DNA of 64,000 nt from Ruegeria sp. 6PALISEP08 (GCF_001238295.1 NZ_LGXZ01000007.1:1-64000), one strand, 5' to 3'; positions 18,326-28,241 are shown, counted from the stretch's first letter. Made by a program: numbers and translations. The notes: a model not told the origin generated them from the letters alone.

Positions 18326-18432
18326 CCCTTCAGGATGACATTACAGCAGCCTTGTTACGGCCGACGAGCATGGCGCGTTGTTTGATGTAGCGTGCGACCA
18401 CCGAGCTTTGTTTTCGACCTGACACCAGTAAA

Positions 18433-19956
18433 TCAATGCACATGGGCAGCGGTCTGGGTGCCCGGCTTGGGGGCACGGCAAAAGAAAAGCAAAGGGATTG
18501 CGCCCAATGCCAGCAGGCCCAGATTGTTGAACACGGTCAGATAAGAAATCATTTCGGCTTGTCTCATGATTTCCTGCCCCAATATCGCGGCACCTTGCGC
18601 ACTGTCAGGCGCAAGACCGAGTGGATTCAGATAAGTTTGGGCCGCGGGATTGTACGGTGTCACATTCTGGCTGAGGACCGCCGTGTTTGTCTGAAGCCCT
18701 CGTACAATCCATGTCCCGACCAGAGAGATTCCAACCGATGATCCCAATTGCCGTGTCACGTTGAACAGGCCCGAGGCTTCGTCTTGCCGGTTTTGGGTGA
18801 TGCTCTCAAACGCGAGAATAGACATGGGGACAAAAACCAAACCCATGCCTAACCCACTGATGGCTCCGGGCCAGGCTAGTTCCCAAAATCCGGCGTTGAG
18901 GTTTATAGCCCCCATCATGAAATTTCCAAGCGCGGTCAACAACAGGCCAACGCCTGCCAACATACGTGGATCGAAATGATGGACCAGCACCGCGCCCGTC
19001 AAAACCATCGACAATCCTGCCGTCAGCCCTCGCGGAATGAACAAGTGGCCCGAAGCGATGACAGGAAAATCCAGCAAGCTTTGCACAAGCGTTGGTAGAA
19101 TTGCGATGCCGCCGAACAGTGAGACAGCGAAGCCAGCAATAATCAGGTTGCACAGGGCAAAGTTCCGATCCGCAAACAGTCGCAGATCCACAACCGAATT
19201 TCGCGCTGTCAGCGTGTGAACGACAAACCCCAGCGCCCCCAGAATCGACGCAATCACAGCCACCTGAATAACGCGGGAAGACATCCAGTCCATGGTTTCG
19301 CCCTGATCCAGGACAAATTGCAGGCACCCGATACCCAGCGCAAGCAGAGCCAGACCTTTCCAATCTATCTGCACATCTTCGGTTTTGTCTTCGGGCAATT
19401 CCCCGGCCAGCAAGAGCAGGGCAAGGGCAGCCACAGGCAGATTGACGAAAAATACCATCCGCCACGAGAAATATTCGGTCAGAATCGCACCAACCGTCGG
19501 CCCAAGTACCGGTGCCACCACAACCCCCAAACCAAAGACCGCCATCGCTTTACCACGTTCCTCGCGGGGGAAAGAATCGAACAGGATCGATTGCGATAGT
19601 GGGATAAGGAAAGCCCCGAACATGCCTTGGGCCAGCCGAAAGGCCACAATGACTTCCAGACTCCAGGACAGGCCGCACATCACCGACATAACGGCGAAAC
19701 CGGTCACTGCTGTCAGGATCAGCCGTCGCCGCCCGACACGACGGGCCACGAAGCCGGTCAGTGGCATTATGACCACCGCCGACACGATATAGCTGGTCAA
19801 AATCCATGTTGCTTGATCGGTTGTCGCCCCAAACGCCGCCTGAATATGCGGCAAGGCGACATTGACGATTGTACTGTCCAACACTTCCAGTATGGCGCTG
19901 AGAACAACAGCAACCACGATCACCCGGTTTACATGACCGGACGCCGCCGAGGTCAT
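18433..19956 (-). CDS. emrB: DHA2-family drug:proton antiporter (EmrB/QacA-like)
   Basis: Inner-membrane efflux pump of the major facilitator superfamily, 507 residues with 14 predicted helices. Diagnostic segments: EVLDSTIVNVALPHIQ in helix 1, TSYIVSAVVIMPLTGFVARRVGRRR (motif A loop), AQGMFGAFLIPLSQSILFD (motif B region) and GVVVAPVLGPTVGAIL (motif C), all typical of DHA2 proteins. Its ATG overlaps the stop of the upstream adaptor, so it pairs with that protein as an EmrAB-type tripartite pump. It is the last gene after cyoABCD, an unusual position for an efflux pump. The substrate is unknown. Confidence 0.92.
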   Translation of the reverse strand: MTSAASGHVNRVIVVAVVLSAILEVLDSTIVNVALPHIQAAFGATTDQATWILTSYIVSAVVIMPLTGFVARRVGRRRLILTAVTGFAVMSVMCGLSWSLEVIVAFRLAQGMFGAFLIPLSQSILFDSFPREERGKAMAVFGLGVVVAPVLGPTVGAILTEYFSWRMVFFVNLPVAALALLLLAGELPEDKTEDVQIDWKGLALLALGIGCLQFVLDQGETMDWMSSRVIQVAVIASILGALGFVVHTLTARNSVVDLRLFADRNFALCNLIIAGFAVSLFGGIAILPTLVQSLLDFPVIASGHLFIPRGLTAGLSMVLTGAVLVHHFDPRMLAGVGLLLTALGNFMMGAINLNAGFWELAWPGAISGLGMGLVFVPMSILAFESITQNRQDEASGLFNVTRQLGSSVGISLVGTWIVRGLQTNTAVLSQNVTPYNPAAQTYLNPLGLAPDSAQGAAILGQEIMRQAEMISYLTVFNNLGLLALGAIPLLFFCRAPKPGTQTAAHVH

Positions 19957-20936
19957 TTGCCGTCCGCCGGGCCTGTTGTGTCCACAACCACTTTACTGCT
20001 GCCGCCGACACGCAAAGGCGCATCTGTCGGGTCCAATTCGACCCTCACTGGAAAACGACGTGTGACCTTGACCCAGTTTCCGCTCGCATTCTCGGATGGC
20101 AACAAGGAAAACGTGTCACCAGATCCGCGCCCGATCGAGGCCACTTTGCCGGTCAGTTTCACCCCCGGCAGCATATCAACTTGAACCGTGACCAACTGAC
20201 CGGGGCGGATGCGCGGCAAAGACGTTTCTTTGAAGTTGGCGTCAACCCACCAGTCCGATGACTCGACAATCGAAAACTGCGGTGCGTTAGCAGAGACCGA
20301 AGATCCGGGGCGCAATGTCAGATTGGCGATCCAGCCGTCTGCTGCCGCATAGACCTTGGTCCAAGCCAGGTTCGTTTCCGAGATCTCAAGCTTTGCCTGC
20401 GAAGACAGGATGTCGTCCTGTTTTGCTTCCAACCCGCTTTGCAATGCCAACAAGCTGGATTGGCTGGTCGTCAACCGTGCCGAGGCTTGAGCGAACTCTG
20501 ACGTGGTTTGATCCAGCGAAGCCTGCGCGACATCCCCGGCTGCAAACAGCGCCTTTGCTCTTTCGAGGCTTTTGTTTGCAGTGTCATATGCGGATTGCGC
20601 GCTTTCGACGGCTGCTTCAGCAGCGGTTATCTGAGTGGAATAGGATTTGGCCTGTTGAACCGCACTGTCTAAATCGGCTTTGGCCGCATCGACCGACGCT
20701 TTGAACTGCGTATGGTCAATAGTGAACAGAAGATCGCCAGCTTTGACAGGTAGATTGTCCGAGATATGAACTTCAGCGACCTGACCGGTCACTTGAGGCG
20801 CCACATAGATGATATTGGCTCCGATATAGGCATCCTTGGTGGACGGATACCGTTCCTCATGTCGCCAGAACAGCAGTAAACCAACTCCAATAGCTGCCAA
20901 CATTGCGGCAATTGCTGCTGTTTTGAGAGATTTCAT
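19953..20936 (-). CDS. emrA: HlyD-family periplasmic adaptor (EmrA-like)
   Basis: Adaptor that links the inner-membrane pump to an outer-membrane channel, 327 residues. The start is set at 20936 (MKSLKTAAIAAMLAAIGVGL), which has GGGAG upstream; the longer frame from 21005 overlaps cyoD. Layout: one N-terminal membrane helix, a biotinyl-lipoyl-like half (IIYVAPQVTGQVAEVHISDN), a coiled-coil hairpin at about 85-185 rich in Ala/Gln, and the returning lipoyl/beta-barrel part (WTKVYAAADGWIANLTLRPGS). It is encoded 20 bases after cyoD, and its stop overlaps the emrB start. No outer-membrane partner is encoded nearby. Confidence 0.9.
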   Translation of the reverse strand: MKSLKTAAIAAMLAAIGVGLLLFWRHEERYPSTKDAYIGANIIYVAPQVTGQVAEVHISDNLPVKAGDLLFTIDHTQFKASVDAAKADLDSAVQQAKSYSTQITAAEAAVESAQSAYDTANKSLERAKALFAAGDVAQASLDQTTSEFAQASARLTTSQSSLLALQSGLEAKQDDILSSQAKLEISETNLAWTKVYAAADGWIANLTLRPGSSVSANAPQFSIVESSDWWVDANFKETSLPRIRPGQLVTVQVDMLPGVKLTGKVASIGRGSGDTFSLLPSENASGNWVKVTRRFPVRVELDPTDAPLRVGGSSKVVVDTTGPADGK

Positions 20937-20956
20937 TGTCGCTTCTCCCTGACTGC

Positions 20957-21283
20957 TTACATCGTATGCATGTGCATCCGTATCGCCAAATTGCCCAAGA
21001 CCCAAACGGTGCCAAGGATCATGATCAGCAGGACCATGGTGGAAAACAGGACCAGATGCAGGTCTTCCCGGCTGCTGCGCCGACGGTCGATATGCAGGAA
21101 ATAAACAAGTTGCAGAATAAGTTGCGCCAGACCAAGCAACCCGATGGTCAGATATACCCCAACCGTTTCGATCCCAAACAAGTAGGCCACTCCGAACATG
21201 GCGAGGGTCAAAATCAGTGATCCGCCATATCCAATCACATAACGCCGTCGCTCGCGCCGGTGCATTTCGGAACGGTTATCCAT
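20957..21283 (-). CDS. cyoD: Cytochrome o ubiquinol oxidase subunit IV
   Basis: Small inner-membrane subunit of cytochrome bo3 oxidase, 108 residues with three hydrophobic segments (YVIGYGGSLILTLAMFGVAY; VYLTIGLLGLAQLILQLVYF; TMVLLIMILGTVWVLGNLAI). The middle segment with FLHID is typical of the CyoD family. It overlaps the end of cyoC by eight bases. It is needed for assembly of the CuB centre in E. coli. Confidence 0.92.
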   Translation of the reverse strand: MDNRSEMHRRERRRYVIGYGGSLILTLAMFGVAYLFGIETVGVYLTIGLLGLAQLILQLVYFLHIDRRRSSREDLHLVLFSTMVLLIMILGTVWVLGNLAIRMHMHTM

Positions 21284-21908
21284 AGGTCAGACCTCCGAAA
21301 TAGACGATTGTGATAATCCCGATCCAAATCAGGTCCAGGAAGTGCCAGAACAGCGCCAAACGGACAACGCGTGAGATGATCACATCTGTCATCCCCTTGA
21401 CCCGCAGTTGGACGCCCAGAACGATCAGCCACAAACAGCCCGCCGCGACGTGCAAACCGTGCAGTGGAACAAGACCAAAAAAAGCTGACAGGAACCCACT
21501 GCGCTGCGGGATACCGCCTTTTTCCGCCATGGCCATGAAATCGCGAATTTCGAGCACAAGAAAACTGAGCCCTAACAAGAGCGTGACACCAAACCACAGA
21601 ATGATGCGCCCGCGTGGCAGGTTGTATTTCAATGCCAGCATTGCAAGACCGACCGTCAGGCTGCTGGTCAACAGGATCAGGGTTTGAGCAAAGACACTTT
21701 TCAGGTCGAACAACTCATGCGGACCGGGTCCACCCGCCTGTGCGTCAATCATGGTGATGTAGATCGCGAACATCAGGCCGAAATAGACCAGATCGCTCAT
21801 TAGGAAGACCCAGAACCCAAAGGTGACAACCTCAGCCGCCTTATCCGCACTGGCGTGACGTTCCCCCAGATTGATGCCGGGATAGCTGTGGGTCGGTGCA
21901 CGCTTCAT
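21276..21908 (-). CDS. cyoC: Cytochrome o ubiquinol oxidase subunit III
   Basis: Inner-membrane subunit III of cytochrome bo3 quinol oxidase, 210 residues with five hydrophobic segments. The FGFWVFLMSDLVYFGLMFAIY and GLVPLHGLHVAAGCLWLIVLG segments are characteristic of heme-copper oxidase subunit III. The ATG overlaps the cyoB stop by four bases (ATGA). It lies in the order cyoA-B-C-D on the minus strand. Confidence 0.94.
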   Translation of the reverse strand: MKRAPTHSYPGINLGERHASADKAAEVVTFGFWVFLMSDLVYFGLMFAIYITMIDAQAGGPGPHELFDLKSVFAQTLILLTSSLTVGLAMLALKYNLPRGRIILWFGVTLLLGLSFLVLEIRDFMAMAEKGGIPQRSGFLSAFFGLVPLHGLHVAAGCLWLIVLGVQLRVKGMTDVIISRVVRLALFWHFLDLIWIGIITIVYFGGLTYG

Positions 21909-23995
21909 GTGACTGCCTCCAGATCAGGGCGGGCGAGGCCGCGGTTTTCTGAGGAGGTTTCGTAATCGCGATCCACTGCCGTTTCGTTATGCACCAGAGA
22001 GAGCCAGGCTTCATGGTCTCTGCGAACCTCTTCAGCCGCGATGGTGAGCTCGGTGCTGTCATCAAAGGTCCAGATGATCACGGCAAGGATTATCAGCACC
22101 GTCATCAGGGCCGCCAACCACCAGATCCACCAAACCAAAGCAAACATCCAGATGCCGCTGAAAACACAGAGGATAAAACCGATGCCGGTATTGCGCGGCA
22201 ATTCGATATCTTCATAGGCGTCCGGCGTAGGATACGCGACGCCACGTTCTTTGGCTGCGGCGAAATCATCACGATCTGTAACCTGTGGGATGATCGCAAA
22301 ATTGTAAGGTGGCGGTGGCGACGGGATCGACCATTCCAAGGTGCGGCCATCCCATGGATCCCCCACTGGAACGCGTGTTTTTTTGCGGTCGCGGATGCTG
22401 ACCCACAATTGGATAAGCACCGAGAACAAAGCGCAAGTAATCACCAGCGCCCCGATGATGGCGACGATCATAAAAGGTTGGAAGGACGGATCGTCATAGC
22501 TGAAGGAACGGCGCGGCATCCCCATGAGTCCGACAAAGTAGAGCGGCATGAAGGTCAACAAAAACCCTCCGGTCCAAAGAGCCACCGTTACACGTCCCCA
22601 GAACTCGTTCAGGCGGAAGCCGAAGGCCTTGGGGAACCAATAGTTATAGGCTGCCAACAAACCGAACAGCACCCCTGGCAACAGCACGTTGTGGAAATGC
22701 GCCACCAGGAACAGCGTGTTGTGCACCTGATAGTCCACCGTTGGATTGGCCAGGATCACTCCGCTGAGGCCACCAATCACAAACAGCATCAGAAACGCCA
22801 AACCATACAGCATCGGCACCGAAAACCGGATACGTCCCCGCCACAAGGTGGCCATCCAGTCATAGACTTTCACACCGGTTGGAATAGCAATGAGCATGGT
22901 TGCGATACCAAAGACGGCGTTGATCAGTGCGCTCTGACCCATGGTGAAAAAGTGGTGCAACCAGACCGTGAAGGACAGCACCGCAATCGACATCGTCGCA
23001 ATGACAAGTGAGTTGTAGCCATACAGCCGCTTGGCCGAGAACGTCGCGAACACCTCGGAATAGATACCGTAGGCAGGCAGGACCAGAAGATAGACCTCGG
23101 GGTGGCCGAACAGCCAGAACAGGTTGGCATAGTTCATCATGTTGCCGCCGAGATCGTTGGTGAAGAAGTGGAAATCCAGATATCGGTCTGCGGCCAGCAT
23201 CAGTGCGGCAACGCCCAAGGGCGGCATGGCAAAGATGATCAGGATCGAACTGCAGATGATCGTCCAGCAATACATCGGCAGTCGCATAAAGGTCATACCC
23301 GGCGCGCGCATCTTGTAGATCGTGACAGCAAAGTTGATACCTGTGAGCGTGGTACCAACACCCGACACAACGATGGCCCAGATCCAGTAATCCGGCCCTA
23401 CGCCCGGATTAAACGCAGCACCCGTATATGGCGGGTAAGCCGTCCAGCCGCCAGTCGAGAACCGCCCCACCACCAGCGATACCATCAACATCATGCCAGC
23501 GGACACCGTCAGACCCAGACTGATTTGGTTCAGTCTAGGAAACGCGACATCCCGCGCACCGATCATCAACGGCACAACATAGTTGGCGATCCCAAAGACA
23601 AAGGGCACAGCAACAAAGAATATCATGATCGTGCCGTGGGTGCTGAAAAGCTCGGCAAAATGTTCAGCTTCCAGAAACCCATCTCCGGGCCCGGCGGCTT
23701 GCTGAGCGCGCATGACAACGCCTTCCAACACGCCGCGTGCAAGCATCACGATGGCAAAGACAACATACATGATGCCAATCTTCTTGTGATCGACGCTGGT
23801 TAGCCAATCGCGCCACAGCGTTGTCCACAATCGAAACCAGCTAAGCAAAACGACCACAACCACGACGCCAACAATCACGATACCAGCGGCCGCATTTGCC
23901 ACGATCTCATTCGTGTTTGGATTTTCAAGCAAGCCGGCAATCGGAAGCGCATCCCAACTTAGGCGGCCGAAGAAGTCTGTTTTGGGTGAGGTCAT
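21905..23995 (-). CDS. cyoB: Cytochrome o ubiquinol oxidase subunit I
   Basis: Catalytic subunit of cytochrome bo3: it oxidises ubiquinol, reduces oxygen to water and pumps protons. At 696 residues it is slightly longer than E. coli CyoB. Heme and copper ligands are visible: His in LFSTHGTIMIFF, GHPEVYLLVLPAYG (CuB His and the cross-linked Tyr), TVWLHHFFTMG (CuB His pair) and LVAHFHNVLLPG (heme ligands). The GARDVAFPRLNQ segment carries the entrance of the D proton channel. The start overlaps the cyoA stop. The terminal oxidase would work at higher oxygen tension. Confidence 0.97.
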   Translation of the reverse strand: MTSPKTDFFGRLSWDALPIAGLLENPNTNEIVANAAAGIVIVGVVVVVVLLSWFRLWTTLWRDWLTSVDHKKIGIMYVVFAIVMLARGVLEGVVMRAQQAAGPGDGFLEAEHFAELFSTHGTIMIFFVAVPFVFGIANYVVPLMIGARDVAFPRLNQISLGLTVSAGMMLMVSLVVGRFSTGGWTAYPPYTGAAFNPGVGPDYWIWAIVVSGVGTTLTGINFAVTIYKMRAPGMTFMRLPMYCWTIICSSILIIFAMPPLGVAALMLAADRYLDFHFFTNDLGGNMMNYANLFWLFGHPEVYLLVLPAYGIYSEVFATFSAKRLYGYNSLVIATMSIAVLSFTVWLHHFFTMGQSALINAVFGIATMLIAIPTGVKVYDWMATLWRGRIRFSVPMLYGLAFLMLFVIGGLSGVILANPTVDYQVHNTLFLVAHFHNVLLPGVLFGLLAAYNYWFPKAFGFRLNEFWGRVTVALWTGGFLLTFMPLYFVGLMGMPRRSFSYDDPSFQPFMIVAIIGALVITCALFSVLIQLWVSIRDRKKTRVPVGDPWDGRTLEWSIPSPPPPYNFAIIPQVTDRDDFAAAKERGVAYPTPDAYEDIELPRNTGIGFILCVFSGIWMFALVWWIWWLAALMTVLIILAVIIWTFDDSTELTIAAEEVRRDHEAWLSLVHNETAVDRDYETSSENRGLARPDLEAVT

Positions 23996-24951
23996 TTCTG
24001 CGCCTCCCGCCCGAAGGATGCTGTGCCGGGTTGCTGATCAACTGGCAGGGCCTTGCCGCTGTGATATCGGTGCAGAATGTTGTGGAACACGTCTTCCTCC
24101 AGCGTGAAGTACAGTGCATCGTCCGGCATCTGTGCAGTGCCTAGGGCGGCTTGAACCTCATCCCTGTCAGACCGCTTTGCAAGCGTCTGATAAGTCGCCG
24201 CATCCAAAGGGATGCCGCCTGCACGTACTTTGTCCACCCATGCCTCGAATGCGTCTTGGTCCATTGCAACTGTGCGGAACTTTTGTTTGGTAAACCCGCG
24301 CCCGTTATACTGCGTGTTTTCGCCCTGCATGACCTCCGGGGTATCTGCAACCAGGTGAAGTTGCGTTGTCATACCCGGCATCGCGTAAATCTGACCGGCA
24401 AGGGCGGGGATCATGAAAGACATCATCACCGTATCGGTCGTCAATGTCATGGCGACCTGCCGTTTGGTGGGAATTCCAAACTCACCCACGCTGGCAATAC
24501 CCAGTTCGGGATAGAGAAACAGCCATTTCCAATCCAGGCCCACCACCTGAACTTGCACCGCCGGTTCCTCACCAAAACTTGCCGAATACGGGTCGAGCCT
24601 GTGTGTCGCCTTCCAAAGATAGAAAGACAGAAGCGCCACGATCAATACAGGCACGCCCCACATGACAAATTCAAGTTTAGCTGAAAAATCCCAGTCCGGC
24701 CTATAGGCAGCGGTTCCGCCCTTTCGACGTCGGTATCTAAGCGCGATCCAAGGAACCAGAACGAGAACGGGAATAACCGCCACCATGATCAGCGCGGTCG
24801 CCCGCAACAGGTGGGTTTTCTGAATGGCGGCAATCGGACCTTGCGGATCCATGAAACTGTCGCTGGCCAACGCCATCGATGGTGTCACCGCAAGAAAGAC
24901 CAAAGCAGCCATCACGAGCGAGGACGGGTTGGACATTCTGCCTTTGGCCAT
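23992..24951 (-). CDS. cyoA: Cytochrome o ubiquinol oxidase subunit II
   Basis: Subunit II of cytochrome bo3, about 319 residues. It has an N-terminal export or anchor helix, a second membrane helix near LIMVAVIPVLVLVPWIALRY, and a periplasmic cupredoxin-like domain (VQVVGLDWKWLFLYPELG, then VMMSFMIPALAGQIYAMPGM). The Cys/His set for a CuA centre is absent, as expected for a quinol rather than cytochrome c oxidase. The start at 24951 follows GAGAGGG; an upstream GTG at 24987 and a Met five codons further on are alternatives. It is the first gene of the cyoABCD-emrAB series. Confidence 0.93.
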   Translation of the reverse strand: MAKGRMSNPSSLVMAALVFLAVTPSMALASDSFMDPQGPIAAIQKTHLLRATALIMVAVIPVLVLVPWIALRYRRRKGGTAAYRPDWDFSAKLEFVMWGVPVLIVALLSFYLWKATHRLDPYSASFGEEPAVQVQVVGLDWKWLFLYPELGIASVGEFGIPTKRQVAMTLTTDTVMMSFMIPALAGQIYAMPGMTTQLHLVADTPEVMQGENTQYNGRGFTKQKFRTVAMDQDAFEAWVDKVRAGGIPLDAATYQTLAKRSDRDEVQAALGTAQMPDDALYFTLEEDVFHNILHRYHSGKALPVDQQPGTASFGREAQK

Positions 24952-25113
24952 AACGCACAGCCCTCTCGTGATCCAAATTTCACCCAACTATCGGCAAATG
25001 CAAAAGTTTTCTCAAGACCTTTCCAAACTGCAGATTGCCGAGGTACTGTTTTGTTCAACCTTGGGCACCAACGGGAAACACCCGTCGTTGACACCTTACC
25101 AGAGCAGGGACGC

Positions 25114-26361
25114 ATGTTTACTTTGATGCGCACAATACTTGCAGTCATGTGCTTTAACCTGCTGTCGCACACCGCATCAGCTCAGGATCATGCCGAGGTC
25201 GAACGTCAGTTTCAGGCGTGGTTGCAGGACGTAATTTGGCCAAAAGCACAAGCCAAAGGGGTTTCGCGCGAAACGATGGAACAAGCGTTTGCTGGAGTGA
25301 CCCTGAACTGGAAGCTGCCGGATCTGGTTCCGCCCGGACAAAAAACCAAAACCCCGAAAACCCAGAAACAAGCCGAATTCGGTTCACCCGGGCGATATTT
25401 CAACGCGGGATCCGTTCAGGGTGCCACCGCCGTTGGTCGCAAAATGGCGACACGGCATTCAGCGACACTTGCCTCGGTCGAACGTGAAACCGGAGTGCCC
25501 GGCCGCATAGTCCTGGCAATCTGGGGCAGAGAGAGCGGGTACGGACAAGTGCCGATCCGCCACGACGCGTTTCGTGTTCTGTCAACCAAAGCGTTCATGA
25601 GCACGCGCGCCGAGTATTTTACAGGCGAGCTGATCGCAGCCCTGCAAATTGCTGAATCCGGATATTTGCCTGCTCGGGGCATGAAAAGCAGCTGGGCAGG
25701 CGCATTAGGTCAGCCACAATTCATGCCGTCCAATTTTTTGACCTATGCAAGAGACGGCAACGGAGATGGGCGGGCTGACATCTGGGGGTCGCCCGCTGAC
25801 ACAATTGCATCCATTGGCCATTATCTGGACCAACATGGCTGGGTCAGCAATCGAGACTGGGGTTTCGAGGTGTCCGTTCCCGCAAACGTGTCTTGCTCTC
25901 TGGAAGGGCCCGATCAGGGACGGCCCATTCACAAATGGGAAGAGATGGGGATACGCCGGGTCTCGGGCAGGCCATTCCCGGCCCATGAACGTGATGGCGA
26001 AGGATTTCTGATGATGCCAGCAGGCCGACATGGGCCTGCTTTTCTGGTCACACCAAATTTCTATGTCCTCAAGGAATACAACAAAAGCGATCTTTATGCT
26101 CTGTTCGTTGGCCATGTCGGCGACCGCATTCAATACGGCGTCGGTGATTTTGCTGGGCAATGGGGAAAGGTCGGAGGGCTGTATCGATCCGACGTTGCGA
26201 TAATGCAGCGCGCCCTCGAAGAATTGGGCCATGATGTTGGTGGCGCAGATGGGTTGCCTGGGTTCAAAACGCGCCGCTCAATCGGTCGATGGCAACAGTC
26301 TTTGGGACTCGCGCCAACTTGCTTTCCAGATGCCGGGATGAAAGCCGATCTGGTTCCTTAA
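25114..26361 (+). CDS. MltB-type lytic murein transglycosylase with peptidoglycan-binding domain
   Basis: Cleaves the glycan backbone of peptidoglycan with formation of 1,6-anhydro-muropeptides, in the periplasm. The start is the ATG at 25114, giving a signal peptide of about 23 residues (cleavage after TASA). The SLT_2 catalytic domain runs from about 27 to 325. The catalytic acid is Glu140 in WGRESGYG, and the PSNFLTYARDGNGDGRADIW and GHYLDQHGW segments are family-specific. The last 65 residues form a PG_binding_1 domain (IMQRALEELGHDVGGADG). Its promoter is shared in the short gap with cyoA on the other strand. It is close to the usual length of about 410 residues. Confidence 0.93.
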   Translation: MFTLMRTILAVMCFNLLSHTASAQDHAEVERQFQAWLQDVIWPKAQAKGVSRETMEQAFAGVTLNWKLPDLVPPGQKTKTPKTQKQAEFGSPGRYFNAGSVQGATAVGRKMATRHSATLASVERETGVPGRIVLAIWGRESGYGQVPIRHDAFRVLSTKAFMSTRAEYFTGELIAALQIAESGYLPARGMKSSWAGALGQPQFMPSNFLTYARDGNGDGRADIWGSPADTIASIGHYLDQHGWVSNRDWGFEVSVPANVSCSLEGPDQGRPIHKWEEMGIRRVSGRPFPAHERDGEGFLMMPAGRHGPAFLVTPNFYVLKEYNKSDLYALFVGHVGDRIQYGVGDFAGQWGKVGGLYRSDVAIMQRALEELGHDVGGADGLPGFKTRRSIGRWQQSLGLAPTCFPDAGMKADLVP

Positions 26362-27026
26362 CGGTCGAGTGATTCCGAAAAACAGCGAATTTGGCAGAGG
26401 TCTGCCTCCAACTTGCTGACCCGTGCCGCGCCCATGTGCTCGAATCTCAGGCCCGTCCTGCGTTCACTGAGGGGAATTTTGACTCATTGTTGCCAATTTC
26501 AGAACAGCGCTACAGCTTTCTCACTTCAAATCTTACCCTCCATTTGTTGGAAGAAACACTGCAACTCAACTTGCCTCCTGTCTTTGCGTATTCAGCGCCA
26601 ACCAACGAAAAAGCCTTTCGGTTGCACGTCTGCCTTGGCTCGTGAGATTGAAATCACCCTCAGAAACTCAGCATAAAAGCACAGTGTTATGGGCCAGATA
26701 GCCTTCATCTGACGCTGCGAAACGGTACCGTTCAATCGGCGAAGGAGAAAGGCCTATTGAGAACGTGGGTAAACACTACGTGATCAATCAACATAAATCA
26801 GACACGGATCAAAAGTAGAAATACCCTGAACCACAGCACTTTTCTGTATTGTTCCGGATAGCATGACATCAGCACATTCTTTTGACCACGTCCCTAGAAA
26901 ATGGCACGATTTAACCAATTGCCACCCGGACTATTGGGCATCGTTGATTGATCGGGGCGCGCAGCCTATTAGAACACATCGGACGCTATTCATTCTTCCG
27001 ACCGACTATTGAATTTGAGAGGCACC
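26362..27026. other. Gene-free stretch before galU
   Basis: About 665 bases without a convincing coding frame. The longest frames (for example 26391-26645 +) have no ribosome binding site or recognisable sequence. The galU promoter presumably lies at the right end. No repeat, terminator or RNA gene was recognised. Confidence 0.45.
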
Positions 27027-27920
27027 ATGACACGCAAGGTCACCAAAGCGATTTTTCCTGTTGCAGGCATGGGAACGCGTTTTTTACCCGCAACGAAGTC
27101 TGTTCCAAAAGAAATTATGACGCTGGTAGACCGCCCTTTGGTGCAGTACGCGATCGACGAAGCTCGCGCCGCCGGGATCAAGGAGTTTATCTTTGTCACA
27201 TCACGCGGGAAGTCTGCGCTAGAAGATTATTTTGACCACAACCTCGTGCTGGAACAGGAGTTGAAGGCCAAGAAGAAAGACAAGCTGCTTGAGATCTTGA
27301 ACAAGACCAATATGGAAAGCGGCGCGATTGCCTACATCCGTCAGCACAAAGCACTGGGCCTCGGGCACGCTGTTTGGTGCGCACGCCGCCTGATCGGCGA
27401 TGAGCCCTTTGCCGTCATGCTGCCGGACGATGTGATCGCGGCGGGCAAGCCTTGCCTGCAACAAATGATCGAAGCCTATGAAGAGACCGGTGGCAACATG
27501 GTAGCCGCCATGGAAGTTCCGCAGGAAAAGACAAGCTCGTACGGTGTGCTGGATGTAGGCGACAGTATCGGTCCTGTTATCCCTGCCCGTGGCATGGTCG
27601 AAAAACCCGAACCCGCGGAAGCGCCCTCCAACCTTGCGGTTATCGGGCGCTATGTTCTGCGCCCATCTGTCCTGAACAACCTGAACGCAAAGAAAGCCGG
27701 GAGTGGTGGCGAAATTCAGCTGACGGATGCAATCGCCGAAGACATCGCGCAAGGTGTGCCCGTGTTTGGGTACAAGTTCGACGGACAACGCTTTGATTGC
27801 GGGTCGAAATCGGGCTTCCTACAAGCCACCGTTGCCTTTGCGCTTGCACGTGACGATCTGCGAGACGACCTGAGTCAGTATCTCAATGACATTGTAGCGA
27901 CGGGAAAAGCGGCCCAGTAA
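27027..27920 (+). CDS. galU: UTP-glucose-1-phosphate uridylyltransferase
   Basis: Makes UDP-glucose from UTP and glucose-1-phosphate, the precursor for cell-surface polysaccharide and for the UDP-glucuronate made by ugd downstream. The ATG at 27027 has GAGAGG upstream and gives 297 residues; a frame from 27009 adds six residues without support. The nucleotidyltransferase signature FPVAGMGTRFLPATKSVPKE is at the N-terminus, followed by FVTSRGKSALEDYFD and FAVMLPDDVI, and the C-terminal CGSKSGFLQATV. All are standard for bacterial GalU. Confidence 0.97.
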   Translation: MTRKVTKAIFPVAGMGTRFLPATKSVPKEIMTLVDRPLVQYAIDEARAAGIKEFIFVTSRGKSALEDYFDHNLVLEQELKAKKKDKLLEILNKTNMESGAIAYIRQHKALGLGHAVWCARRLIGDEPFAVMLPDDVIAAGKPCLQQMIEAYEETGGNMVAAMEVPQEKTSSYGVLDVGDSIGPVIPARGMVEKPEPAEAPSNLAVIGRYVLRPSVLNNLNAKKAGSGGEIQLTDAIAEDIAQGVPVFGYKFDGQRFDCGSKSGFLQATVAFALARDDLRDDLSQYLNDIVATGKAAQ

Positions 27921-28241
27921 CCAAGAGTCAATGTTTCACCTGCGCGTTAAATCGCACTTTTGGTGGGTAGAGATTCAGCAACAGACCCGACGTAGACACA
28001 ATTCATCCTGTGTTCTTGCAGAGCATCAGGAACATGTTGTGGTCTGTTTCCAAATGCCCGTGAAAAGTCTGATGTGATCAGGCCCACGAACGCAGGGCAT
28101 GGATAAAGTGGGGCTTTTTCTCCGTTTAAAAGTTAGCAAAAGGTTTCTTGGGCGGTCGGCCCGATCACAGAGGATTGACGCGCTTTGCGGCAGTGTAGCG
28201 CGCAACCGGTGTTTCGGACCGACAGCTACAGGAGGACCTTC
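27921..28241. other. Gene-free stretch between galU and the DUF2793 gene
   Basis: About 320 bases with no coding frame of note. No clear terminator follows galU. An AGGAGG ribosome binding site for the next gene lies at its right end (28230-28235). Confidence 0.4.

Noticed and set aside
18330..18425. Small basic reading frame (31 codons, GTG start) on the minus strand after emrB
   Set aside because: No Shine-Dalgarno sequence and no recognised family; could be a remnant, but evidence is too thin to call a gene.
21989..23011. 340-codon open frame antisense to cyoB
   Set aside because: Low-complexity His/Gln/Arg-rich translation opposite a well conserved heme-copper oxidase subunit; no ribosome binding site.
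26391..26645. 84-codon frame in the gap before galU
   Set aside because: Starts at a weak codon without ribosome binding site and its sequence resembles no family.
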